In this document: positions 21,677-33,100 of the stretch, in pieces
How positions within the stretch are numbered: position 1 is the first letter of the stretch
Layout of the letters: the number at the start of each line of letters is the position of its first letter
Assembly (NCBI RefSeq): GCF_932526225.1
Contig: NC_064039.1
Span: 11,054,139 to 11,118,138 of the forward strand
Source of the DNA: Nematostella vectensis
Taxonomy: Eukaryota > Cnidaria > Anthozoa > Actiniaria > Edwardsiidae
Length of the DNA: 64,000 bases
Direction: 5' to 3'
Translations under genes and position numbers: made by a program
Notes under the pieces: model-generated
What the model saw: the letters and a program-made list of their open reading frames with translations, nothing else
The model's database searches: none
What the model was told of the DNA's origin: nothing

Positions 21677-24600
21677 ATGGCTTTGCCCTCACAGCGGAGG
21701 CTGTCGTGCCGTAGCTTTCTGATGGTGGAGCCTGTCTTGTTCTTCTGGGCGTTTGGTCTGTTCATGAGCGTCCCCATATTGCAGCAATACGTGTATTTCC
21801 GGATTAGCGAAGACAATGGTTTCCCTTACAGCGCTGAGAGGGAGACTGGATGTCAGGCGGGCAACGATTCGGACATGGCTGCACTCGAGCGAAAGGTGAG
21901 CTAATTCATGTTCAAAAGTTCAAATATTTGTATTCGTTTTTTAAGGGGGGAGCGGCGGGGGGCGATTGTTAATTGTAGACTTCTGCCAATTAGAAAAAGA
22001 CATTCTTATGGCCTCAAAGCAGTTAATAACCAAATAAAATCATGCATCCTATGCGACATGTGCTGCGTTCGTTCGCGAAGGAAACAACAGTAATCAAACA
22101 TGAAGCGAAACGTATAATTAGTTTGAAATATTGTCTTAAAGTCAGGAGTAGGACATTGAATAAAAGTTATATAACGTACAATTGAGATTTAGGGCTTAGT
22201 CAGCTTCTTTGCCATCTGCTAGAAAACTAGAATTTGTCAGGGAGAAGGACGCCATTTTGTTTTTCATATGTCCTTAGTTCCGACTCTACTAGGCGGAGAA
22301 GAAATCCTTTCTCCCCTCCCCTATTTGTGGCTCCGAAATGTGTAAGTGGTTTTGTTTTTCCTCTGTTTAAATCTCTCTCAATTGGCCATTCCAGCTATAA
22401 GCTCGCGCGCCCATTCCAATAGAAACAGTGCCGTAGCAGGCCAAGTGAGATTGGGGGACACAATACAGAAACATTAAGAAAATATTGGGGGAGCACAGCC
22501 ATGCCCTTACTGGTCATTTCCTTGTAATTTTGAAAATATTTGGGGGGCACATGCCCCCAGTGCTCCACCCCTTGCTACGGCCCTGAGGAAATCTACCCAA
22601 GAACCAGAAAGGAGCCCCCCTATTAAGTTTCCGCAAAACAAAACGCGCGCTGCATGACGGTAATTGAGGTAGGTTTCCATGTCGAGTTCTGAGCTGGAAT
22701 GACCTATTTGACGCCTTTCTCTCGCCTCTTTGACAGGTCCAAGATAGTGCGGCGCGCTATGACATTGGTAACGTCATGATCATGTCGATCCCATCAGTCA
22801 TAGTATCGCTTATGTTGGGGCCATGGACGGACACGGCTGGGAGAAAGAGAGCGATTGTTGCCCCTGCAATAGGGTCCCTGTTAGAGTCCATCAACACCCT
22901 ACTGGTTATGTACCTAAAGTGGCCCATCCTGGTGCTGTTTGTTGGTTCCGCTTTTACAGGTTTCAGTGGATTTTTCACTGTCATGACCCAAGCGTCCATG
23001 GCGTATATCGCCGACACAACACCGGAACAACAAGTGGCCTTACGGTTAGGTGGGTCAATAGAACATGCTGAAGCATCTTTACCACCACTACTTTCCTAGT
23101 CACTTTAAAACTTGTTCTATTTTGAAACTCAAAAAAAGAGGGCGATGATTTCAAAACGTATAAAGAACGTCCGTCAACCTCGGTTTAGTCGGATTCAGCT
23201 TCCGCCCATTAAACTGACGGTGATGCAGTTAGAACCCGCGTATGAAATTTGGTACTTTAAGCACATTTTCACGCACCCCTTTTGTACGCGGGTGTTAACT
23301 GTACTATACTTTAGTAAAAGCGAACAGAAACTATACGTTTTCCTTAATATTCCCGACACTTAATAGCTTTAGTCCTTTCACAAGGGCGTGGCCATTAGAA
23401 GGACACACATGTATAGGGCACAATTCAGCATAACAACTATAGTAATGATTAACACAATTCATGTTTTTTTCTTTGTCCAGCGATAATGCAGCTAATGCTT
23501 CTGATTGGCGGGCTCGTTAGCCAGTTGACAACAGGACCGTGGCTACGAACATACGGCTTCATCGAGCCCTACTGGTTCATATTCGCGTGCTTTACTCTTG
23601 CCACTTTCTACGTCGTAGTGTTGTTGCCAGAGTCCACCCCTAAGACCAAGCGGGAGCCATGTAGACTGTTAAGCTGCGATAGCTTCAAAGTCATTTGGTC
23701 CGTCTACGCAGACCCACGAAATGGGTATCGGAGAAGTCTCTTCTTGCTTCTGATAGGGGACGGGCTTGTAAGCCTAGCCACTATGGGACTTAGTGGAGGT
23801 GAGAATCCGAGTTCTATGCTTGATGTTGTCTGTTGTCCATCCGGTTTTTTGTCTGTCCATTATGTTGTTCATCTGTGTCCGACACCAGAGCTTGATGTTG
23901 TCTGTTGTCCATTCGGTTTTTTGTCTGCCCATTATGTGGTTCATCTGTGTCCGACATTTCTCAGTATCTCACTACTCGCCCTGTGCAGTTCACTCTATTG
24001 GTCCGTCCGTCACAGTATGACGAGGCGCTTATTGCCGCCAGTATGGAACCCTTGCATGTTCGAAGGATTCAGCATGCCCCAGATTTGTTAAGTCATGTAG
24101 GAAAGACGGGTTACTTGTGGGGATTATTCAAACCCCAGAGGTCATGTCCTACGGTCGTGTCCTACGCTCCGGTCACCAGTCAATTCGCCCAACTGTGTCG
24201 AGAACAAACCACATGAACGACTTTGTGTCATTTAAATTTCAAACGTATTAATTATTATTGTGTCCAGCTGACGGGCCTGTAATTCAGCTCTTGGCTGCAA
24301 AAGGGTGTAATAAACCATTGATTGATTGATTCTCTTCCCTAGTAATTTCACAGCTTGATAGCGACCAATAATATCTGTGTCTATGATATTGATTTTGTTC
24401 CTTTTCTCAGTGATCTCACTATTCGTTCTGCGCAGTCCACTCTGCTGGTCGCCCACGTATTTCGGTGGCTTCATGGCATTTCGCTTCTTGACTCAAGGCA
24501 TCGGAGGCATTGTGGGTATTGGTATATTCAAAAGGTTCCTGTCCGATTCCAATATAGCCAGAGTCGGTCTTATCTCACTCATAGCCTCCCTTGTAGTGTT

Positions 24601-25997
24601 CGCATTCGCCAGCAAGACGTGGGTCGTTTTCTTAGGTGAGTGGTATCAACTGAGTTTTGACACTCGCTGGGTGTCAAATTGTCAGTCAAGTGTATTCATC
24701 CGTACGTACAAACAAACGAAAATATAGCGTACATACTAAAGCCATTATCAAAAGCGTTACAGAATGAAAATGAGTTTAAAGGGAAGGGGAAAGGGAAAAG
24801 AAGGCGGGGTTGGTGGGGTACCGGAATCTAATCCCTACATTCCTTTTAAAATTTACGGTTGACATTTCTTGTTCTTTTTTGCAGTCCCTATTGTAGGGTT
24901 ATTGACCGGTACCATATCGCCGATTATGAAGGGAATGATCACTCAACTCACTCGTCCTGATGAGCGTGGTACGTATCTCCCTCTAACTCGTGCCAATCAA
25001 GGTGTCAAAATGCATTGTTACAAGTTTCTTGTTGTGTTCTGTTATGGTGTTGGGGGGTAGCCGAGGATCGTACACACTGGGCAAGGGTCGGTCGTCTTCT
25101 TTGTTGCTTATCGAACCGCTATCGTGTTTAAAATTCGGTAGAGCTACCGCACTGACTAGCGGGAAGACAAGTACTTTTGGAAGGTAGTGAAGGAACATCT
25201 CTATCCAGGAAAGTTGGCGAAGCCAACTTTAGAGAGTCCTCACTAAACCAACCTAGAGCACTGCCGAGTACTATCCTCGTAACAAGTTACAGTCCAATCC
25301 TAAAGCTAGTTACAATTCCTTTATAACAGTGTGGCCGTAATAATGGGATCAGGGGTAACGTATTGGCGTGGATGTTGATGTATAGTACATTCTCGCATCC
25401 TAATGGTCTTACCACATTAAACTGTCGAGGTAGCGCGCGTCTCAATGTAACACTAAATGTGTATTTTGTTTCTCATAAAGGAGCTGCCTTCTCGGCTGTA
25501 GCAGCCATCAGTACATTCTGTAATTTCTTGGGTGCGTTCGTTTTCAACCCTATCTATATCCGATCACAGAGTATCGGCTTCCCTGGACTCGTGTTTCTTG
25601 TCTGTGCTGCTGTTACTGTCTTCCCTCTCGCCATATTCAGGTACAATGCTCTTATATTTTCATCATAAAGAACCAGTAGCTATGCATTCGAATCATTTCT
25701 TGAAATCTTGATAGTCGTGGTCGGGATAAGCAAGATTGTTTGGGAGTGAAAATCGAAAGAGTAAACATGTGTTTACTTTTCAGTTTTCTCAAAAACACAA
25801 AGTATCTTCCCCGAGACTGGGACGAAGAGACCACAGGAGTCGAGGAGGCGAGTGAGAAATCACCAGACCCAGAGACCAACGAGTACGACACCCAACTGCA
25901 AGAGAACAGAGAGATAGATTGGGTGGATTCGCATGATTTACAAGACGGAGAGAAAAACTGTCAAGAAAAGGATGAGGGTATCGTGACAGTGTTGTAA
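21677..25997 (+). CDS. SLC46-family proton-coupled solute transporter
   Basis: Major-facilitator membrane transporter; SLC46A1 imports folates with protons, and A2/A3 relatives act at the plasma or lysosomal membrane. Exons: 21677-21895, 22737-23049, 23481-23798, 24411-24635, 24885-24968, 25481-25640, 25784-25997, joining in frame to 510 aa (SLC46A1 is about 459). Support: the first membrane segment, FWAFGLFMSVPILQQYVY; the loop GPWTDTAGRKR in the usual place after the second; about 12 hydrophobic segments; and a hydrophilic acidic tail of about 65 residues. An upstream in-frame ATG at 21629 would add 16 residues; the second ATG gives the family-like N-terminus, and CTTCAG before it might be an acceptor. 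The substrate cannot be told; which SLC46 paralogue is undecided. A decayed copy of exon 4's start lies in intron 3. Confidence 0.88.
22379..22708 (+). repeat. Palindromic MITE (family of 1497-1674) split by insertion
   Basis: Starts AATTGGCCATTCCAGC and ends GGAATGACCTATT, with CGCGCGCTGCATGACGGTA and GAGGTAGGTTTCCATG between, matching the palindromic element at 1497-1674. It is interrupted after ...AATAGAAA by another element (22426-22585) and resumes as GAAATCTACCC. It ends 28 bp before SLC46 exon 2. Confidence 0.6.
22426..22585 (+). repeat. hAT-like MITE nested in the palindromic MITE
   Basis: Begins CAGTGCCGTAGCAGG and ends CCTTGCTACGGCCCTG, an imperfect 15-bp inverted repeat of hAT type. 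The interior matches 4641-4792. GAAA occurs on both sides, but a clean 8-bp target duplication is not visible. Confidence 0.6.
23818..23958 (+). repeat. 72-bp tandem duplication in SLC46 intron 3
   Basis: Two adjacent copies starting GCTTGATGTTGTCTGTTGTC and each ending ATCTGTGTCCGACA, with few differences. It sits directly before the decayed exon-4 copy. Confidence 0.7.
23961..24005 (+). pseudogene. Decayed duplicate of SLC46 exon 4 start
   Basis: TTTCTCAG followed by TATCTCACTACTCGCCC and then TGTGCAGTTCACTCTATTGG parallels the true exon 4 start at 24403-24452 (TTTCTCAGTGATCTCACTA onward), with roughly 80% identity over 45 bp. In translation it gives SISLLALCSSLYWS against VISLFVLRSPLCWS. 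One base is missing next to the acceptor, so using it would break the frame. The similarity fades after about 45 bp. It may be a relic of an alternative exon. Confidence 0.55.
24270..24331 (+). mobile_element. 3' end of a non-LTR retrotransposon
   Basis: TGTAATTCAGCTCTTGGCTG, then TGTAATAAACC and a short (ATTG)n tail. This arrangement is typical of the 3' end of CR1/L2-like LINEs, which finish in a short simple repeat rather than poly(A). Only the tail is present (intron 3 of SLC46). The LINE clade is not certain. Confidence 0.5.
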
Positions 25998-26069
25998 GTG
26001 TGATGCTAATGTGATGCGCGTAACAAAGCTCTGGATAAAGCTAAAACGCAAGGTTAGAAACTCGACAAC

Positions 26070-28515
26070 TCCACCGTCACACATGACGGTCAAGTAACAC
26101 AACTCGCGGTCACACAAGGCGGTCAAGTAACACAACTCGCGGTCACACAAGGCGGTCAAGTAACACAACTCGCAGTCACACAAAGCGGTCAAGTAACACA
26201 ACTCGCAGTCACACAAGGCGGTCAAGTAACACAACTCGCGGTCACACAAGGCGGTCAAGTCACACAACTCGCGGTCACACAAGGCGGTCAAGTAACCCAA
26301 CTCGCGGTCACACAAGGCGATCAAGTAACACAACTCGCGGTCACACAAGGCGATCAAGTAACACAACTCGCGGTCACACAAGGCGATCAAGTAACACAAC
26401 TCGCAGTCACACAAGGTGTCAAGTAACACAACTCGCCGTCACACAGGGCGGTCAAGTAACACAACTCGCCGTCACACAAGGCGGTCAAGTAAGCAACTCG
26501 CGGTCACACAAGACGGTCAAGTAACAACTCGCGGTCACACAAGGCGGTCAAGTAACACAACCCGCAGTCACACAAGGCGGTCAAGTCACACAACTCGCGG
26601 TCACACAAGGCGATCAAGTAACACAACTCGCGGTCACACAAGGCGATCAAGAAACACAACTCGCAGTCATACAAGGCGGTCAAGTAACACAACTCGCAGT
26701 CACACAAGGCGGTCAAGTAACACAACTCGCAGTCACACAAGGCGGTCAAGTAACACAACTCGCAGTCACACAAGACTGTCAAGTAACAACTCGCAGTCAC
26801 ACAACGCGGTCAAGTAACACAACCCGCAGTCTTACAAGGCGGTCAAGTAACACAACTCGCGGTCACACAAGGCGGTCAAGTAACACAACTCGCAGTCACA
26901 CAACGCGGTCAAGTAACACAACCCGCAGTCTTACAAGGCGGTCAAGTAACACAACTCGCAGTCACACAACGCGGTCAAGTAACACAACCCGCAGTCTTAC
27001 AAGGCGGTCAAGTAACACAACTCGCAGTCACACAAGGCGGTCAAGTAACACAACTCGCAGTCACACAAGGCGGTCAAGTAACACAACTCGCAGTCACACA
27101 AGGCGGTCAAGTAAGCAACTCGCCGTCACACAAGGCGGTCAAGTAACAACTCGCAATCACACAAGGCGGTCAAGTAACACAACTCGCGGTCACACAAGGC
27201 GTCAAGTAACACAACTCGCAGTCACACAAGGCGGTCAAGTAACACAACTCGCAGTCACACAAGGCGGTCAAGTAACACAACTCGCAGTCACACAAGGCGG
27301 TCAAGTAACACAACTCGCAGTCACACAAGGCGGTCAAGTAACACAACTCGCGGTCACACAAGGTGTCAAGTAACACAACTCGCGTTCACACAAGGCGTCA
27401 AGTAATACAACTCGCAGTCACACAAGACGGTCAAGTAACAACCGCAGTCACACAAGGCGGTCAAGTAACACAACCCGCAGTCACACAAGGCGGTCAAGTA
27501 ACACAACTCGCGGTCACACAAGGCGGTCAAGTAACACAACTCGCAGTCACACAAAGCGGTCAAGTAACACAACTCGCAGTCACACAAGGCGGTCAAGTAA
27601 CACAACTCGCAGTCACACAAGGCGGTCAAGTAACACAACTCGCAGTCACACAAGGCGGTCAAGTAACACAACTCGCGGTCACACAAGGCGTCAAGTAACA
27701 CAACTCGCAGTCACACAAGGCGGTCAAGTAACACAACTCGCAGTCACACAAGGCGGTCAAGTAACACAACTCGCAGTCACACAAGGCGGTCAAGTAACAC
27801 AACTCGCGGTCACACAAGGCGTCAAGTAACACAACTCGCAGTCACACAAGGCGGTCAAGTAACACAACTCGCGGTCACACAATGCGTCAAGTAACACAAC
27901 TCGTGGTCACACAACGCGTCAAGTAATACAACTCGCAGTCACACAAGACGGTCAAGTAACAACTCGCAGTCACACAAGGCGGTCAAGTAACACAACTCGC
28001 ACTCACACAAGGCGGTCAAGTAACACAACTCGCGGTCACACAAGGCGTCAAGTAACACAACTCGCGGTCACACAAGGCGTCAAGTAATACAACTCGCAGT
28101 CACACAAGGCGGCCAAGTAAGCAACTCGCAGTCACACAGGGCGGTCAAGTAACACAACTCGCAGTCACACAAGGCGGTCAAGTAACACAACTCGCGGTCA
28201 CACAAGGCGGTCAAGTAACACAACTCGCAGTCACACAAGGCGGTCAAGTAACACAACTCGCAGTCACACAAGGCGGTCAAGTAACACAACTCGCAGTCAC
28301 ACAGGGCGGTCAAGTAACACAACTCGCAGTCACACAAGGCGGTCAAGTAACACAACTCGCGGTCACACAAGGCGTCAAGTAACACAACTCGCAGTCACAC
28401 AAGGCGGTCAAGTAACACAACTCGCCGTCACACAAGGCGGCCAAGTAAGCAACTCGCCGTCACACAAGGCGGTCAAGTCACACAACTCGCAGTCATCTCA
28501 CACAAGGCGGTCAAG
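26070..28515 (+). repeat. Large minisatellite, 33-bp unit, about 74 units
   Basis: Unit GGCGGTCAAGTAACACAACT plus CGCAGTCACACAA. It begins about 75 bp after the SLC46 stop codon, so it may be within that gene's 3' UTR. Unit variants include a G/A switch in CGCAGTC/CGCGGTC, 32-bp units (GGCGTCAAG) and units lacking one to three bases in the AACACAAC part. The short variants recur at intervals, suggesting spread of blocks of several units. Where many 33-bp units run together, two frames stay open (an 11-residue VTQ-type repeat on +, a CELCYLTAL-type repeat on -). The scattered 1-2 nt deletions break both, so coding is unlikely. Confidence 0.95.
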
Positions 28516-28639
28516 AGATACAACGCAAGCCATACAAGGGGCAAAGTATCAAAGCTCTTAGAGAGTACTCTGTGTTTTTTTCTCCCGCCGCCCATGCACG
28601 TACAACAGAACGTACAACAAGATGCTAGATATAAATAAT

Positions 28640-29010
28640 ATCTATTATTCCTTTTTCCTGCTGCGTCAATTGTCAATTTTACATTCATGTTTGTAAGTAC
28701 TTCAGCTTTTGGAATAACAAAATCTTTTTTGATAATTTATTTTGTTGCTCTAAGAACGATATTTGAACTAATAATATTTAGTAGAACGTGGAACGCCAAA
28801 TTCGTGACACGAGCTACGTGTGCTACAATCGCCCACTCATTCTGCTAAATCCTATGTTATGATTATGCTAAATATAGGATATCCATGCTTTCTCTTCCTA
28901 CTGCGTCAATGGACAATTTCGCACCATTGTCTGTAAGTACTGCGTCTTAATGACTAAGTAAGAACTAGAAAGGAATCTAAAGGTAAAACGGCGAGTACGT
29001 GACACAAGTC
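28640..29010 (+). repeat. Old, degenerate tandem duplication, unit about 235 bp
   Basis: TTTTTCCTGCTGCGTCAATT (28651) parallels CTTCCTACTGCGTCAATGG (28895). Both are followed by CAATTT, then TTGTAAGTACT/CTGTAAGTACT, and further on by GTGACACGAGC/GTGACACAAGTC. A third weaker echo (CCGCATTGCATCA) is near 29096. Each copy holds a GTAAGT that could act as a donor, but no open frame supports exons. Confidence 0.4.
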
Positions 29011-29476
29011 AAGGACGGTTATCAATCACTCAAATTCTGCTTTTATTTGCACCTTCATTTAATCGCTGTTCTTAATCTGAACGTATTTTTTTTTTCCGCA
29101 TTGCATCATTTAGGCAATGAGAACGCACCCACACGTGACCTACAAAGACGTGGTTTTCGCTGTTGTTACATAAAGAGGCTCCCTACGGTTTTCTAGTAAC
29201 CTATCATTAGTTACTTAGAAACCTGCACGGACCTTCTTAAAGCTTCTTCCGTGCACTTCAGTACTTCTTTGGGTGTCTTTTGATATCAGATAGAGGACAT
29301 GTCACATGGGCACTTACTCTTTGAAACCTAGCGATGCTTTAAGATTACATCTTTCTTTCTACATTCATACTGTACTCATAATCTAACTTTGTCTAGTTTT
29401 ATCTCCGGGTTTGTACGTGCTATTCGTTTCCTTGTTAAATTCCCTCAATCTTCCCACGAGCTAGCCTTTATAGTAC

Positions 29477-30127
29477 CTGGGGCCGGTTCCTGAAAGGCCG
29501 ATTAACTTAACCCTAGATCAGCGTCTAATCCCGGGTTAAAATTCGCTAATCGTAGGTTAGGTAACCTATACAGATAACTCACCGTTCCCGCAAGCTTAGT
29601 AATCCCCCGACTTACTAACCCTGGATTTAGCGAGTGAAAAACTGGTTTGACGAGTAAAATTCACACAGGATACCCAGTAGATCAATAGAGAGCAACTCAA
29701 ATTTACCTTTGGTGGTTTTATTTTTGCAGAGAAGCCCCAAAACACCTATACATCGCCTGTTGTCTCCATTTCATTGCCAAAAATGTCATTTGCAGGGTTC
29801 GAGTTGGTGCGTTACACTAGCGAGACAGATTCATTTCAAGTAGAAATCTCATGTAACTTTCTGTCTGTCCCAGCACAATTTGCAAGTAAGCAACGGAGGT
29901 CGCATAAAGGGCCGTATCCAGCATGAGGCACGTGAGGCAGTCGCCTCGGTAAAATTTTGATAGTCAGTGTTTCATAATTAAAAGTAAAGGATTTTACCTC
30001 CAAACTAACCCAGATTTAGCGCTAACCAGCGTTTCGGGAACAGAACTTATCCGGGGGTAAAAATGTAATCAAAAGCAAATGAACCCTGGGTTAGCGCTAA
30101 TCGGCTTTTCACAGGAACCGATCCCTG
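29477..30127. mobile_element. Non-autonomous DNA transposon, hAT-like ends
   Basis: The left end, CTGGGGCCGGTTCCTG then GGCCGATTA, is matched in inverse by the right end, TAATCGGCTTTTC then CAGGAACCGATCCCTG. AACCC/TTAGCG-type subterminal repeats (GGGTTAGCGCTAA) recur inside. There is no transposase frame in its 651 bp. No clear target duplication is visible. A GCATGAGGCACGTGAGGC fragment inside (near 29920) may be a further insertion. Confidence 0.5.
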
Positions 30128-33100
30128 ATATCCAATCTAGACTCTATGCGGTCGCTTGCTCGGGTACCCTGGGTATGTAAATTATTATACCAACCTCTAC
30201 TGATTTCCCATACTAAAGCGCCTATACCGATGCCGGAAAATTATCGATGAAGCGATACTTTTTGCCTTTATCTTATTTTTGAATAACAATTTCCAAAAGA
30301 CCGTCACTAGACAACTCATTATCCCAGCGCCTATGTCTTGTTGTTTCTAAGTCCTGAAATCCCGCACGAGTTGTACTCACATTAAAAAAAAATAATTCAA
30401 ACCTTAGCATCAGACTGGTTGTGACACTTTTAAGACAGTGTGTCTTGGAAAGACACTCCGCGTATTATAACGAGGCAGTCGTTCCGTCCCTAAATATCAT
30501 TCACGACTAGAAAGTCCAGAGATTGCCACGACTAATTTGTTATGACTTCAGATAACTGTAAACATGGACAATGCATGCATTTCACACTTTAAAGATTTAA
30601 AAAGGGTTTCAATTGATTAATTAATACAAAAAATAATAAAAGCGCGCGAAGAGCCGGTTAAGGTGAGTGCGAATATCTCCACGTTAACAAAATTCACTCC
30701 CACTTTTAGAAAACTTATTTGTTGTGATAAAATCACTACAATTCACGACAATAACTTCGAATCTTATTTTTGGAATATCCAAAAACAGGAAGAGGATGTT
30801 TTTGCCATAGGGCAAATTACGATTAGTTGTTTTGGTCACGTTTAATCAGTTCTAGCTCTCGTGAAAAAGATGGCAAAAATAACACAGGTATTTTGAAAAG
30901 CAGAAAATTTTACATAACAAAGAGAAGTTTTCAAGGATAATAAATAAAAAGGCAAAACGGTCAAGTAAAACTTTCTGTTTTATTTTCATTAAAATACAGT
31001 TCATTACACCTGCTGATGTTTTTTATTTATTTATTTCAAGAAGCTAGTCTTTCCCCTCGCAATTATGAATATTTGATTTACCATCAAGTATTGACTACCA
31101 CCCTACGCGTATTAGTTATCGTCATATCCCCCCGAGAATGCCTCCGTTCGATTATAGGTTGTTATGTCTACGGTCCGATTGTCACGTAGGAAAACATCCG
31201 TATTTTTTTTCTAGTCGCCATATCGATTACGTAAAAGACGCCAGTATAGTTGGCGTATGCCAAAAAAAGAGATTTCGGATGAACACAATCAGACAAGTGA
31301 AGGTGAATAGTTTCTTGTTTTTCAATTTTAACATTTGAAATATGATTATGTTTCTTTTACCAACAGATAATACATTATTTCTACAATTGGACGTGATATA
31401 TCTCAACATTTAAATCTTATCAATGTCAATCGAGTGGATCTAAGAGGGGTGAAACTTCCACACAATACTTTTTTCTATAATGACATTTTTAATTAAAAAC
31501 TATTTGTTGTAAGGGAGTGGAGCCATGAGTAATCGCCACCCTTGTGTCACGCCCCCAGTACTAATGCGGTGCGCTCCTATTGGTTAAGGGCTTGTATAAT
31601 TGCAAGGCCTGTATTATTACGTGCGCAAGCGTTTTTTGTAGAATTATTTTTTTGGATTACCATTACGCCTTGCCGTGCGAGTTCCCGAGTAAAAGACATT
31701 AGAGTAAAACTTTCCGGTCAGGCAATGGTCTCATTAAATACAAAATTCGTCGCATTTCTTTTTGATGCTGGAAATCCCCTATTTTTTAAGCTTCTAGTCT
31801 CAATTAGAAGTTTAAAAGTATTAAAAATATTCATTGCATTTGTCAAGTCGGCTATAATCCCTTATACTTATGGCTTTACTGTGAATAACGAATGGGAGGA
31901 TCATTTTTCATAACTATTAAAGAAAACTCATTAGTTTAATGAACTTCCGAAGACAAAATATAGGCGCCTAAAGTCATAGTATTTGCGACTGAATACGTGC
32001 TCACTCACATTGTATTTTGAGACGAGAATGTGTCGCTATGAATGGCGAGACTTGTCAGACGTACGTGCTCTGCTCAGAAAAATACCGTCGGCTTTGCGGC
32101 GATAGAGTAACCGACTACTTTGTACACAATGCGGATTGTACACGATTCCGGAAAGAAAAGCTTTAACGAACGGAAGAAAAACTAAAAGATTGAAAAAAAA
32201 AATATATGGAAATCAAAAACGGGATTTGTCTACGAGTTGTTATGATAACGTTTAGTTTGGATACGACTAAACGTGCTTAAAATAAAACACGCAACGATAC
32301 AATTCATACAATATTTGGGTTCGCTGAAATCTTTGTATTAAAGTACTCATTTTTCGCTTTGGTCTTATCTAATGAAATTAGAATAAAAACACTGATAAAT
32401 ATTGCAAGTTTTGCAAATATAGCCAGAACATGTTGGCGCATGCGTAGTCGAGTCCTCTGTAAAATGTAAAATATGGGCTAACGGCCAATGCTGTAAAAAT
32501 AGATAAGGTATAAGACATGATAAGACATATCATTACATTATAATAAAACAAGTGGAAACACACAAAAAAGTACTACCCACAAGTTTATAAGTTATTTCTT
32601 ATTCAAGAGGGTAACATGATGAAAAAATTACTCTTTAGAAAGAACAAGACCCGTTTCACGTCAGCGGAAGCCGGGATATGGAAGTTTTTATATAGTAAGA
32701 GCAAATATAAAACAGAAATATTTATCGTTTTTTTATACTGAACTTTTTCAGTAAATATTAAAGAGCAAGATCCAAAGGACAATATAACAATGACCGCGCT
32801 ACTCAATAAGTAATTTCGTTCCGTTGATTTGACGTTTCAAAGCCACGATGAAAACAGTATACCATATAATATCAAGATCATCCATGGAAAGCATTTAGCG
32901 GCTTTTGATTGTAATCCTTAAATGGTTGACGTCAGGGTAACAGCACGCCTAGTATTGTTATATCATGATGCCTTTCTAAGTCAAGTGCTTCTAGAAAAAA
33001 TACTCAGATACTTTGGTTGACGGAGACAGAGGGGAGGGGGGAGTGGCATTTTTGTAATAGCAAAATACTTTTTTAGATTAAAAATACTTGGGCGATTTTT

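Noticed and set aside
26416..28385. Several long open frames on both strands made of 11-residue repeats
   Set aside because: They arise from the 33-bp minisatellite, whose period is a multiple of three. One- and two-base unit variants break every frame, and there is no start context or neighbour exon.
26070..28515. CRISPR-like array of 33-bp repeats
   Set aside because: There are no unique spacers; units are contiguous, and the sequence is animal nuclear DNA.
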